From positions 6,579,001 to 6,643,000 of the forward strand of contig CM037463.1 of assembly GCA_021014325.1 (NCBI GenBank): DNA of 64,000 nucleotides, written 5' to 3'. Position numbers and translations under genes: made by a program. The notes beneath the pieces were generated by a model that saw only the letters and a program-made list of their open reading frames with translations, made no database searches and was not told the DNA's origin. Origin of the DNA: Plazaster borealis. Taxonomy: Eukaryota > Echinodermata > Asteroidea > Forcipulatida > Labidiasteridae. Positions 11,321 to 23,642 of this stretch are shown here, piece after piece. Positions within the stretch are counted from its first letter, which is position 1; every line of letters starts with the position of its first letter.

Positions 11321-12793
11321 GTCTCCTATAAAACCATGGGTCGGAGCTATAGCTCTATGTTTATGACGCTAATAAGTTTTAACTAACCTGGGCCTACATG
11401 TGGTGAGGACAATACAACAACTTAACAAGTGAAACAATGTTGCTTTGCTGATTCGTTCTGCAGTGTATTTGTATGAATTATCTAAAAGTAAAAACTAAAA
11501 TTTATTCACTGTCTCTGTCCTTTCTCTATCATGTCTATTGCTGTCTTCTTCACAAAAGTTGGTGCGATAATCCTAACCCTCCACCCATCCTCCCGTCCTC
11601 CCGATGGTCGCAGACTGGGAGGATGGTGGGTTATGATTATTGCAATGAAATAAAAAAGAATTGACATATAGCACAGGTCTTGCCGCTGTTTCATCATTGT
11701 CGCATATAAACACTTTGGATGCCAAGGAAGTTTGTATACGTGTTTGTTTTGACTTGCATAATATTCATCATAAAATTAAACCAGAACAAATCAGCAGAGC
11801 AACGTTGTATTGTCCTTCCAAATATTGTGAAATAAGTATGTGAATAACATTCTAGGTAAAACAACTGTTTTTAATTGAAAAGTTATGCCACACTCTGAGC
11901 CGGACGGAATTGGACGGATTCAAGAGTATTGGCACTTTTATTGAGGCTAGATCAGAATACAAGATGTTCACCATCCTTTGTTTAAAGTGCCCTATTATTA
12001 TTATCACTTCGACATAACAAATATTGTGTCAGTGGTTGGGTTAGATTCATGTCTTCGAATAAGTGCATGCGTTTTTGTGTAAAAAATTCAAAATTTAACC
12101 AAAATTAATGATACGCGACATTTCATAATTTTATTGTTAATAATTTCTGGATGGGCAAAAAGTATTTGGTAATACCGATGACCTGGTTAAAAATTGCCAA
12201 GACGAGCAATGGCATCGCAAAAAGAGACAATGTCCAATACGTGATAATAGGAGAACTGATGCTAAATGTAGTACATGATTCATTTAGCTCTGTTTCCCTA
12301 GCTGTGGTTTAATAATGCCATTTTATGCCAATGGGCCTACATGTACCGGTAGATGTACCTGTAATTCAGGGATCACTGCCACACTCATAAACACAACCCA
12401 AGAACTGCCTCTAAACAAGGTGTTTTATCATTAGTTTTTTTTTATTTTCACGTTGCATAGAATTGTCTAGTTGTAACCCTCGATTCTCCAAAGGGTCTCA
12501 GACTGAAGGGTTATGAGGAAGGTTTCAATACACCTTTGGTACATTTGCATTTTCAGCCTTTTCTCAGCCATTTCTGTCAGCCTTTTCCAGGCATTTCTGG
12601 CAGCCTAGTTACCAGATTTTGCTGATTTTTACCACTCTACGTGACAGTATGAATCAATCCATAGACCACTTAAAACATCATTCAGAAAATATTTTTCTAA
12701 GAAACAAACAACTGTCCTGAACTTTCCAAATACTCTGGCCGTTTTGAAAATAATAACGACAAAGCAAACTCAGAGGTTTGATGTGCCTTTTAA
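11321..12793. other. Non-coding stretch
   Basis: No gene or clear element. A short inverted segment around 11560-11630 (ATCATAACCCACC/GGTGCGATAATCC) and AT-rich sequence are all I see. Confidence 0.4.
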
Positions 12794-13159
12794 AGGTATC
12801 TTACACAATGGGTTACGACTCAAAACAAATATTAGCATAAACTTACTTGGTAACAAGCAACGGAGAGCTGTTGATAGTATAAAACATTGTAGGAAACGAC
12901 TCCCTCTGAAGTAACGTAGTTTTTGAGAAAGAGGTAATTTCTCACTAAAATAATAAAAACTTCTTGCAAGAAGTTTTTATTCCTATATGAAAGCACACAA
13001 ATTTGTACAACAAGGGTGTTTTTTCTTTCATCATTTTCTTGCAACTTCGACGACCAATTGAGCCCAAATTTTCACAGGCTTGTTATTTTATGCATATATG
13101 TTGGGATACACCAAGTGAGAACACTAGTCTTTGACAATTTCCAAACGTGTTCAGTGCCT
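12794..13159. mobile_element. TTAA-target foldback MITE, copy 2
   Basis: TTAA at 12790-12793 and 13160-13163 flank AGGTATCTTACAC and GTGTTCAGTGCCT ends. The centre carries AAAAACTTCTTG and its complement. Internally about 90% like copies 1, 3 and 5 by eye. Confidence 0.85.
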
Positions 13160-13811
13160 TTAACTGAAGGTATGAGTTTACAAGGGTACGAGCTAGCATG
13201 ATTTGCGAAGATACAAATGTACAAATGTGTAAATACACAAGGGAAACTGACTGGGCAAAATTGAATTCAATTTTTGGTTGAACAAAGACAAATTTACTAC
13301 TAACGAAACTTGAATCTGCGACTTCCAGCATGTTAATGCAGGTTCAAACCATTGTATCGTGGCTATTTTTGACAGTGACACACCACTTCAAGTGTCTTGT
13401 TTAAAGGTGTACTGTAGGCCTATTACATAATGTGGTCGCTTCAGAACCATTACACATTATAAAAAGTCAGCAAACAGTACTTCACTGTACATACATTGTG
13501 TGGCATTCAGCAGTATTTTCTTGTCATGTATTACTTGTTAGTCATGCATGACAACTGAAATTCTCAGGTAGATGTAAATCAGTTCCTCGTGATTGTAATT
13601 TGAACTCTGTATTTATTTCTTTTTTTCCCCCCAATGATGCAGCATTATTTCCATTTAGGCAAGGAAACTACCATTATACTGGTAGTGCTATCCAAGGGTA
13701 GTACATGCAAGAACCGAAACTATCGTACCAGTCTTTGACAGCCATCTTAGAAGTCGTGCTTTAATGCCGCCTAGAGAGGGAGACAGGGAACCAGGCAATT
13801 CCTCAAGGAGA

Positions 13812-13865
13812 ATGAGTGACCTTCTCATCTGCTTCAGTTGCTGTGCAACAGAACAACCTCCACCT
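13812..13865 (+). CDS. CDC42SE: CDC42SE coding exon 1
   Basis: Encodes residues 1-18, the cysteine-containing membrane-anchoring N-terminus ending EQPPP. The donor is GTGAGTAAG directly after a complete codon (phase 0). The exon/intron break after the proline run is where I recall the human gene breaking. Confidence 0.88.
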
Positions 13866-16800
13866 GTGAGTAAGATTAGAGTTTCTCTTGCAAAGAGGTT
13901 TCATCTTGCAAAGAGTACACTTTCCCAGTGGCGTAATAAAGGGGGGGACGGGGACGAGGGGCCACGTGAAATTTAAAAACAATTTTTTTAAATTTGAGAG
14001 TTTTTGATGTTTAATTAAGCATGTTTCATATGAGGATTCATATGTGCTAACTACATTGCAGAATTAGTTTATTAGTGGATTTTTTTCTTTGTTACACGTA
14101 CACGATCAAAGCAAATAAATGTTGCATCTGTAGTTAATTTCCTGCCGTGAATAAATGATTTCACAGACTTTTAAAAAGAAACATTAAGTTTTAAGGAGTC
14201 CTTTTTCCACTCTCCTCGCAGCTACATATGTATAAGGAGTGCGGAGGAGAGCTATTGCACTCATTCTCTTTTTAGAAATGAAGGTCTGCCATGGTCATTT
14301 TAAGGAAGGGGCTATCACTAAAATTGCCATTATTTGCAGGAACAGCCCAAAGATTCCATCCCTTAATTCTCTTCTACCCGACTTATGCTGACCGGTCGGT
14401 TTTTTTTCCATCTTGGCAACTTGGAGCTTACTTCTCTTCTTGACCCTCTTGACCACACTATTATAAATGCATGTTTGGTATTCTTAGATTCCGGCTGTAC
14501 TTCTTACAAAAATGTCATTTTGATGCGGTGATACAGTGCACTTAGTACAAGCAGGGTTCAAAATTTATACTAGACTGCAGGCCCAAGGCCAGTGATTTTA
14601 GTGTTGGGCCAGTAAACTAACGGCCTAAAAGTCCAGCGGTCGTGCGTTTGTTCACTTAAACCTCCCTCACTGTGAAATAACAAATGATGACATTTTGTTG
14701 TAATTAATAAAAACAATTTATTGTCGTTACAATTTGATTTTGGTTATGCAAACTTGTGAATCCTCCAGATTTGAGCCCTTACAAGTACGCGGTACATCAC
14801 ATGTCAAGTCTAAGAATGTACACCTAACATGTTTGAATAGCTAAAGGTTCAGTTATTCAGTTATTTATTTGTTGTATGTGGTAAGGAAAATGCCTTGGAA
14901 TTAGTTTTTAGGTAATATTACCATTTGTTGCTGCGTTCTTTTTCTATGTTAATTTTTGTTCTTTTCTCGTTTGTTATGACATAGCAGAAAAGGCGGAGAA
15001 TAGACCGGACAATGATAGGCCTTCCAACAAATTTCATGCACACAGGTCACATAGGGTCGGGTGACATGTCACCACAACAAGAACAGCAAGAACAAAATAA
15101 TGTGAGTACATAATCAGAGATAATTTCGTCAATGATTAGGAAATAAGTCAATGGTAAACATAAATACAAAGTATATAGCACTGTAATAAGTGAAAAACAA
15201 ACTTAATTTCCTACCAGTACCAAAAAAATAGTGTTTGCAGACCGCAAATATCAATGTTTAATTGGATTGCCACAATCAAAAACTATCAAAGCGCAGCAAA
15301 AAGTTACTTTGACATTTTTGTTATCATCACCACTGGTCACAATTGAACATTAAATGCTTTCTATTCTTTCTTTTGTTTTCTTTTATTTTTGCTGTTTAAT
15401 TACACTTTAAAATATTTTGTTTTCAATCAAATCAAGGATACCCTGTTTTGCCAAACGCATGGGAGAGAAATCAGCATGACAGAGAGTTTGGTTGGTAGCC
15501 TTATTTTGGAACAAAGTTCCATGTTGAATTAGTGTTTTTTTCAATATCTTATTCTTTATTTGCAGCATTTAAATTCTATCCAGGTGCAGATGCAATCCAA
15601 AGGTGGATACAGTGAAAGTGGACAAGTAGAGTTTCAAAGAGATGTAATGGAAGTTAAAAGAGTCCAAGGTAAGAGACAATAACATTTTCCCCCAAACAAA
15701 AGGTAATTAGATATGAGCACTATTTATACCATTCTCGGATATTAGAATACCAACTCAACCTGAGTGGACCACATTTGGAGAATTATCGACTTGGTGGTAA
15801 AGTTGCTGTATCTAGAGCATGTTGGACCAAAGAGTAAAGTCCAGTCAGGGCTCGCCTTTAACACTAGCCTGGTGTACATTTTCTAGCAAAAAATGTTGTG
15901 GGCAAGTAAACACCACTTCTCGACTTGCCCTGTGGGCTGCTAAATACTGTCCAGTCCAACCTATTTGTTTATAATATCATATTTCTTCCCTTTTGAATGT
16001 GAATAATTTTTGAAAAAAAATTGTTTCATATATTTTTGAGTGGGTGCATGTATAATTTCATATGACCAATAAACTGGTTGTGTTTGCTACCATTAATACA
16101 TCAGAAAGATTATGTTTTGACAAGACATGTTTGAAATTTGGGCTACTGCAACTTCGTGAGGGCAAGTAAAAGGCACAATTTACTAGCCCGGTAGGCTACT
16201 TTTTAAAAAGCCTAAGTGCAAGGCCTGCCAGTCATATGAGGGTTGGGTCAGCTACATGTACATTTTCTGTGTACCTCACACAAAACAAACTCAGATGGTA
16301 TTACAATAACAGACTCGGACAGATTTTTCTGTGTTTAGGTGTTTGTCGATTTGATAAATATCGGTGGGTTTCAAGCACATCTTCTTCCTCTTAAGGTGAA
16401 TAATCAGGGAAACCTAAAGTTTGCATATTTAGTTCTGATTTTTTGAAATATTTACCCTCTGGTCAAATTAAAATATTGTTAACAAGAAGTCTAGTGATCA
16501 GGTAAAATGTAATTGTTTTGATTTGTTTTAATTTTGATGCCTGATTTTGAGCATCTGAATTAAATATGCTTTGTGTGGTTGAACATCTCCACCATTTGTG
16601 TTTAATTCCAAGATACTCTGGGAGATACATGAGATATCTGTAACATTCAGTCAACAAGAGGCTCTGGTTAGGTGTTGGGTAACACTTAGTACAAGTTATA
16701 TCATCATTTTTCTTTCAAAATTGATGCACATTTTTTAAATAGCAACATTTCAAATACTTTTCAATAATGTGGTCCCTCGGACTCCCCTCCCGTGTCATAC

Positions 16801-19800
16801 TCTATGACCATTAAAGCGTTGAAGACTTCGGACAGCCCCTTGATGATTTGAGAATGGAAATCCATAAAAGAAAAGAAAAAAACCCAAATATTATCGTATG
16901 GCACAGGGTCGGGGTGCAAATCTCAAGTTTTGTTGTTGTTGTTTGCTTAAAATAACATGATACGTGATAAAATTAAAGTTTTCAGTGTTTTGTTGTTTTA
17001 TGAATGTCACTTGACTCCTTACGGACTGTGAAGGGTGTACAAAAAGGGGAAATGACAAACTATAGGGCCTAATTGCAAAAGAATGTTGTGGATTTGTCCC
17101 CGACCCTAAGGAATCTTTTTCAAATGAACAAATGAAGGGGAAAAGACTTCCACACATGAGAACAGAGAAAGATTGTCAAAGATTTATGCAAAGCAAGGGG
17201 AGAAGAAGTCGGGAGTGTAATGATTGGGGAGACAAAACACTGACAAGTCAAAACGCTGCTTTCTAATTTACAGTACATATTATTTTAGAGCCTAATGTAC
17301 AAAAGGTCGCTTCAAAGATGGTGGGAGAGAAATCCAGACAAGACCGATGACTAGAAAATTCCTCCCCAGAGGATGCGTTGAAGATTCACACACGCGTCGT
17401 CACATGTTTACCTACATGTATGAGCTATATAGCAGAGGCTGCCTACTTTATTAATAGCCATTTCCTGATTGACTACAAAAGGTTTCCCACGTCCTGGCTG
17501 CCTGCTTAACGCTAGGCCGGCCACGTATGAACTCGGGGTTTCTGCCAGGAAGCTAGAAATTGGAAAGCAGAAGGTTCTTTTTCTCTGATTTTTCATGTTG
17601 CAGTATTTACATTTCATGTTACATTAGTTCTTTTTGCACTCATAAAAATGACTTTTGTAAAATATTAAAGGCATTGTACTCGTTTGGTAATTTGAGCCTA
17701 TTGTTTGTTTCCAACCTATATAGTTGTATACCATAAAACTAACCTGTGAAAATTTCATTTCAAAAGGTGGTAGCGTTTTTGAGATATTGCCGAAAATCTG
17801 GAGCGGTTATGTCCACGCAGGAAGAATAATCTGCATTGGAATACACACTCTGAGAAATGTTACATGTACGCCTAACTCTTCTCAGATTCAAATGTTTTGG
17901 GGGATAAAAAGTGATATATTTTTCCCTAACCGCAGTACTTCTAAGTAAAAAGTTTCTCAAAATGCACTATACTATCCAAAGCTGCTGTACTTCTTACCAA
18001 GTAAGTTTTTATTGCCATTAATTATCAGAGTCATTACCAAACGTGTACGATGCCTTTAAACATGTGTAGAAGTGATTGCCAAGACCAGCTTCTTGTAAAG
18101 ACTTGGATCTTCGTACTTCTGTCTATGTCATGCTCCCTGTGTTAACAAATAATAATGTGTATACATTCTCATCCTACAGAAAGGGTGACCAGACTGTTTT
18201 GATGGTTTTCCCTTCCGGCCTCAATTTGGCTAACTTTATACACTGTACAATATTGAAAATTGGGAAATGTCTGTTTGCAGTATGATAATGTTCAAAACTT
18301 TTTATTTTTTAGAAGAGTGAATAATTTTGAGTTTTATCAGTGACACTACCATGACTACAGAAAGGATTTTTGTTTTCTTAAAACCTGCAGTACTGCAGCA
18401 GTGTTTTTCGAAAATGCTTTACTCAAATAAATACAGTTGGTACACGGGCCTGAGACTTTTTTATTACTGATCATGACTCAAGACCAATGCGAGTCATGTT
18501 TATTTTTTATGACTCGGACTCATACTTGTCTGAATGACTCGGTCTTGGGACTCAGAATCGATTTTTATGACTCAGGACTTGATGGCAAAATTTCATTTAT
18601 AAAACATTATTTTTTGCAAAAATAGTAATTAGTAAAATTTTCCCTTTTGAATGTTTACTACTCTTCAAAGGGTTGGAAGCTTCAGGGTTTGATTAACATT
18701 TTAACCAGCCTCAGACTGCTAGTCTTCATTTAAGGGAACTTAAAAAAGAGAGGGGGGATATTTTATACTGTTGTATTTTATATACATTGTATTTTGTTTA
18801 CACACAACCCATTCCCGTCAGCAATGGTCAAACATAAAAAACGGGCAATCAAAGCTCTTATAAAAAAAAAAAAAACAGGCTAGGAGCATTTGTAGCAACA
18901 ATAAGAAGACTTTACAGAAAAACCCCAGAAACATGATCAGCAGAGTGTGGGTTCGAATCCCAGTCGTGACACTTGTGTCCTTAAGCAAGACACTTAACCA
19001 TATGCTTTGTCCTTCGGATGGGACGTAAAGCCGTTGGTCCCGTGTGTTGTGCATTGCACGTAAAAGAACCCAGTGCACTTATCGTAAAGAGAATGGGTTC
19101 GCCCTGGTGTTCCTGGTCTGATCGGCAGCATATATTGCGCCACAGCACCTTGTAAACCATTGCATGGTGCTATAAATGAATAGACCCCATACTTTAAACG
19201 TAGCTCCACATACCTTGCAGGAAAAAATGTGTAGTCAGACAATTGTGCGCTTAGAAACATCCGTATTAAGCGCCTAATAAATGTTGTGTGTTATTATTAT
19301 TATTATTACATAAGCCGGGACTATGTATACATGGCCTATCAACAAATGGTTCACAGCCTCCTTAAAACACTGAACCCCCTCCTCTGAAGGCTGCCCGATG
19401 ACACCAGGGGGAAGCCTATTTCAGATGTTTACAGCGACTGGCAGGAAACTCCTGTCATAAACCAGCAGGGTCTGGGCTTCTTTGACACCAGGAGGGAGGG
19501 GACACTGTAGGGAGTGGGGATGCACTGCAGCGGAGGAACAGCTCATGCAGGAAGAATACTTCTCAGAAGTGAATCCAAGTGAATTTTAGCAAACAATTTT
19601 CCATCGATGTTGTTGCTCTTCAGCTTGGACAGGAGGCCAGCATGCCAAACCTGGTTAAATGCACCCTTGATATCCATGGCAACAGCACATGCTTTTGAGT
19701 GCCACCAGTGAGATAAGTATGTAAGCATATCAGAGGCAGAATGATTCGGACGAAAGCCAAATTGACAGGCAGAGAGTTCACCGTGGCCTCCATTACCTTA

Positions 19801-21016
19801 CTGAGAATGCAAAGAAGAGAAATTTGACGATAGTTACAGGGAGTGATTCTTGACTTGCGTTTGTGAACAGGCAGGACATTGGATATCTTCCATTGTTTGG
19901 GAAAATACACCCACGTTCAAAGCAGGAAGGGTACAACTTTGCAAAAGGGAGTGCCACGGAGTCGGCTGCCCTGACTAGTACACATCAAGAGATGCCTTCT
20001 TCACACCCAGTACACATCAAGAGATGCCTCCTTCACGTGAGCTTTAAGTAAACTGACGCTTGATGTCACGTGGCCTGAACTTTATTTGGCAGAGCTTTTC
20101 CTCAGTTTTAGGAGGCATCTCTGGAACAAGGTCTTCAGCATCTTTCAAGTTGCACTTTTCAGCGAAGATGGAAGCAAACAAAAAAAAACTTCTCAGCAGA
20201 CCGGAGTACTCCTGTCCCTTGTGTTTGACTGACGGGATATCAGAGGTGCCTCCTTAACCAGTCAGTTGGCGAACATTCTCAGCTGGACAGGGAACAAACC
20301 CCTCCACAGCTTCAACGAGCAGCACCTGGAGTTGTCCTCCTCCTAGTCAGATTGCCGACCAAGGCTAACGAGCTTCACCTAATTGGTTTTAGAATCAAAG
20401 TTATCCTTCTCCTTGATGGACTGCCAACCATGACTAACAAGCTCCATCTACCCCGAGCTCCTGGTTACATGGGTTAAAGTGCCAGGAACATGCTTGCACC
20501 CTCTGTCATTTAGTCAAAACAGGGCTTGGCGCGTCAAGCCAGACAGTTGGATTTGGTTAGGAGAGGCTAATGTTGTGCTGTATGATGGGATATTTGAGTG
20601 AGAATGGGACTGCTCATTTCGCTATACCACCATGACCACCCTAGCACATCCTAACCCCTTTATACCCCCTTTAGTAGCAATTGATGAAGAGTGAACACCT
20701 AATTTGTTCTCAATTTAATTTTAAACCTTGAATTTGTATCTGTCAGTTTAAGGGGGGTGGGTGGGGGCTTAAAATATTGTTTAATTGTACAACACACACT
20801 GTAAATGTCTCACTCTCAGACTAGACCTTTTTGACTTGTGACTCTGACTCAACCCAAATGACTCGGGACTTTGACCTGTACTCAACACTAATGACTCGGA
20901 TGTTCGACTCAAGAGTTTGACTCAGAGTTCAAGGATTAAGGGCTCGATCTATACAAGACTGCTAAATATATCTTCTATATTTTGTTGTTTTTCCTTTTAC
21001 AGAAGCTGATGAATAG
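13812..21016 (+). CDS. CDC42SE: CDC42 small effector protein (SPEC/CDC42SE family), 4 coding exons, 94 aa
   Basis: Coding exons are 13812-13865, 14988-15101, 15566-15668 and 21003-21016; all introns have GT/AG ends and the phases join without a break to give 94 aa. The start [11 protein letters not shown] matches the family N-terminus, with Cys10-Cys11 at the position palmitoylated in human SPEC proteins. Exon 2 opens with a basic KRRR run and a CRIB-type motif (I28, P31, F34, H36, H39, G41), the segment that binds GTP-loaded CDC42. Exon 3 carries the family hallmark QMQSKGGY. Family role: small plasma-membrane-associated CDC42 binders that influence actin and signalling. The protein is about 10 residues longer than human SPEC2 and ends QEADE. 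An in-frame ATG at 13764 would add 16 residues; 13812 is preferred because family members begin there. Which vertebrate paralogue (SE1 or SE2) it corresponds to cannot be decided. Confidence 0.9.
13926..13975 (+). mobile_element. hAT-like terminus (solo left end)
   Basis: CAGTGGCGTAATAAAGGGGG has the same terminal inverted repeat and G-rich subterminal sequence as the element at 7194. No matching right end was found nearby. It sits 60 bp into CDC42SE intron 1. Confidence 0.4.
14988..15101 (+). CDS. CDC42SE: CDC42SE coding exon 2 (CRIB motif)
   Basis: Encodes residues 19-56: [16 protein letters not shown], then [10 protein letters not shown] and a Gln-rich stretch. The CAG acceptor at 14985-14987 and the GTGAGT donor both keep phase 0. 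An alternative AG three bases upstream would add one Gln codon. Confidence 0.9.
15566..15668 (+). CDS. CDC42SE: CDC42SE coding exon 3
   Basis: Encodes residues 57-90 with the conserved QMQSKGGY segment, ending one base into the next codon. The acceptor is TTTGCAG and the donor GTAAGAG. Confidence 0.88.
17669..18055. mobile_element. TTAA-target MITE, diverged copy
   Basis: TTAA at 17665-17668 and 18056-18059 flank AGGCATTGTACTCGTTTGG and CCAAACGTGTACGATGCCT. The interior differs from the main subfamily and has no long central palindrome. Confidence 0.75.
18460..18580 (+). repeat. Degenerate GACTCGGACT minisatellite, segment A
   Basis: Recurrent ATGACTCGG and GACTCAAGAC motifs. A second cluster of the same motif in the same orientation lies at 20815-20935. 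The two bracket the SINE and retrotransposon relic. Confidence 0.5.
18935..19312 (+). repeat. tRNA-derived SINE with full 3' body
   Basis: B box GGGTTCGAATCCCAG, then CACTTGTGTCCTTAAGCAAG, TTTGTCCTTCGGATGGGACG, a CCCAGTGCACTTATCG module, CGCCCTGGTGTTCCTGGTCT and a (TTA)n tail at 19300. The tRNA head is 5'-truncated. Confidence 0.75.
19330..20460 (-). pseudogene. Non-LTR retrotransposon reverse-transcriptase relic
   Basis: On the minus strand frames preserve RT signatures: [15 protein letters not shown] and [16 protein letters not shown] (motifs near the start of the RT palm), then after a frame break [20 protein letters not shown] (palm strand A, DIKGAFN) and [21 protein letters not shown]. 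Near 19440-19360 the 3' end reads [10 protein letters not shown] and [20 protein letters not shown], typical of the RT C-terminus. Frameshifts and loss of the central catalytic region make it non-functional. It lies in the last CDC42SE intron. Confidence 0.75.
20815..20935 (+). repeat. Degenerate GACTCGGACT minisatellite, segment B
   Basis: Motifs AATGACTCGGGACTTTGAC, ATGACTCGGATG and GACTCAAGAG recur. Same family as segment A at 18460. Confidence 0.5.
21003..21016 (+). CDS. CDC42SE: CDC42SE terminal coding exon (EADE, stop)
   Basis: A 14-base coding tail completes the split codon (G+AA) and adds A-D-E-stop. The acceptor TTTTCCTTTTACAG has a strong pyrimidine tract. The preceding intron is 5.3 kb and contains a retrotransposon relic. 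The 3' UTR runs on from here; its end could not be placed. Confidence 0.7.
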
Positions 21017-23136
21017 ATCTGTTCCTGTGCTGTTCTTCTGGGAAACTTTGTGTGGTTTTGTTTTTTTGTTTTTTACTTCAGACAAACAATTTGTTATGAT
21101 AACCGTGTGGCGATAATCATGAAGTATGAAGGGCATGCCATGGTATCAGTTATCATCAGTGCACGCAGTTCACAATCCGGATTATTTGATCTCACTGTAG
21201 TTGGGATTATTGTAAGCATGACTGGGAGGATTTGTGCACAACTCCCCTCTGGACAAACAGCTCAGAGAATGTGGGAGATACAAGATGGAGGCTTCATGGA
21301 TCCCTACATGACACCTGTAAAGGATGCCTTTTTTGAGCACACACTTTCAAGGTAACGGACAAAATGTGAAGCATGTGATAATAGATCAAAACCTTCAAAA
21401 CTTATCCAGGGGCAGTGTCTTCCATCTTCGACTTTGTGTGTATGGTCTTGAATTCCCATTTGACTTGTGCGGTTGGATACAGTTTCACACACAAGTGTCC
21501 CCTCAAGAGAAGTTGATTTATGAAGTGGTATTGATTTAAACATGTAAGTTCCTACATGTACCATAGCCCTTGTTAGTGTTTCCTGAAAACAAAAATAACA
21601 TTGTTGTCATAACGCTAGTTCAGTTTCTTGAAATACAGGTATCTTGAATTCGCCTACCAGTACGTGTTTGACATAGCCACAAATACAAAAAGAGCAGGGG
21701 CTTATTTTTGGTTGTTGATATGTATACACTGGTGTAGGGGAAAAATGTATTTAAGTCTTCCACTTTATTTCTGCTCATATTAATGCAAAACACACTTTAA
21801 AGTGCAAGGACCTGAATGAGAAAAGTGATTTTGATGTTTTAGTACCTCACAATCAAACGTGAGGTTGGTGAGGTACTGAGCATCCTGTGGCCAACATGTA
21901 ACAAAACATGAAGTGTGAGAGATTAAAAGAGAAGGGGGGAATGTTGATATATCTACCTTACGCCTACATGTGAGCTTGCTGAGGTACTGTGAATCAAATG
22001 GCTCGTGGGAAACAAACTTGGGGTTTACGACCTTGATTTACAAGGAGCATTTTGAGATGTACCCTTCTCCTAAGAGTGTGTTACCTTGGAGAGGTACATT
22101 TACAAACAACAAACATGTTTACAACTTGCTTCAAAGAGAAATGCTGGCCTTAATTAAGCAAAAAGTTCAACCATCTCGAGGAAACCTACATGTACCCTAT
22201 GCTTGACCACAAAAGTCACTAAAGTGTTAACATTTTTGGTAAATTTGGGGTATGACAGAATTTTTAATTACATTTTTAAGTGGGGCATATATAATATTTA
22301 AAAAAATACCATTTTACGCTTTTAATGACTTCATTGAAAACAAATTATATATTAATTACTGTAATTATGCATATTGATAAGCTAAATGTTTCTGTGTTAC
22401 CTATGTAAAAAAAAAGGACAATTTTGTCTTGTGGTCAACTATGGGGGCTGTCAAAATGTGCATGGCATATATTCCTTTAAACAAAATTGCACAAACTTCA
22501 TATTTAAAACACATGGGTTTTTGCATCGAATACTGGAACAGCCTTAAGAACAACCCGATAAGCTCTCTGATGAGCTGAATACCTCAAGTCAATTCTCAAT
22601 GTTTGGGTTTATAGCAAAAACAAACCTTTGATGAAACTTGTGCAATTCTAGACAATCAAAATGCAAGGAATGACATCTGAAATTTAGAGTGTTTTGTGGC
22701 AATACAGGATTTGAACTGGCTTCTGATCAGATGATCTAGAATGTAGAATGGTGCCTGTAGATTGTTTTTATTTCTGCAGGATTCGGAAAGCACAAGTAAA
22801 CAGTGCTTACATCAAGCACCAGTGTTAGTTTAAAACAAAAATAATGCTGGGCTCACAGAAGTTGATAACATTTTTGTCGCATTTAAATCACCTTTTGATG
22901 CATGGAGCAGTAGCTAATGAATGCCCTAAAGTACAGTTTTTCAGAAAAAAATATGAACAATATGTGTACATAAGGGTAAAAGATGCTATCTTGTCACGAT
23001 TTTCCTGAACAATTTGATGCATTAAATGTATAACCTTTGACCTTCTTTTGGCTTAAAAATAACTTGGGTTAGTGAGCACGGTATCTACATAGTACTGGAG
23101 TGGGTCAGAGGAACATGCATGTTAGATTCTGGTGTA
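21017..23136. other. CDC42SE 3' region, mostly non-coding
   Basis: Follows the CDC42SE stop and probably includes its 3' UTR, whose end was not located. Small ORFs here (up to 101 aa) lack family features. Confidence 0.4.
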
Positions 23137-23299
23137 TTGACCCATTTCATGACGCGCACTCCGCAGCACACTCACACATGCCTATCCCATCTGCCATTTT
23201 AGTAGTCAAAATGTACACAAAGAAATTGACTCAAAAATGGCGGAAATGGTAGATGCGCATTGTCTGGAGGTGTGTTCAGCTTCCTGCAATGGGTCAATA
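23137..23299. mobile_element. Short palindromic MITE with ATTGACCCATT ends
   Basis: TATTGACCCATTTC at the left and CAATGGGTCAATA at the right, with an internal inverted pair CCATCTGCCATTTT / AAAATGGCGGAAATGG. About 163 bp. Confidence 0.65.
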
Positions 23300-23491
23300 G
23301 ACTACATGTAGTTCAAACATGGAAAGGTCATTGAGATCCGACTTTTCTAAATGGATTTACATGTACATGTGGTTATTAAAAGGTATGATACATGACTGGT
23401 AATGTTAAACAAAATAAACTGTAGACTTTTGATCTTACTGTTTATAAACTCAATACCAGTACAAATTATTCTGAGAAGTTTGTCTTTCTCA

Positions 23492-23642
23492 AGCCTGGAA
23501 TGACATGGAGGTCATGGCCTCAGTTTCCCTCATGGTCTTGGCCTTGGTGCCACCTCAAAAGTTTCCCATAGTTTCCCAACGGAAGTGCTCTTTCCGAAAC
23601 AAATTGCCTTGCCCTATCAAAGATGAAATTGGAGGCCTGCCA
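23492..23642. repeat. GGCCTGGAATTTCATC-type palindromic repeat, copy A
   Basis: Contains CATGGTCTTGGCCTTGGTGC, AAGTTTCCCA and TCAAAGATGAAATTGG, shared with the copies at 31.85-32.06 and 45.24-45.41 kb. The ends are inverted relatives of one another. Confidence 0.6.

Larger units (their letters stand above)
14530..16220. repeat. Paired repeats with GGCC-rich ends inside CDC42SE introns
   Basis: About 14548-14645 and about 15845-16220 share the themes AAAATTTATACTAGACTGC / TTTACTAGCCCGGTAGGCTA; the second is bounded by GGGCTCGCCTTTAACACTAG and GCCTAAGTGCAAGGCCTGCC, an imperfect inverted pair. Probably a MITE family; the limits are rough. Confidence 0.35.
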
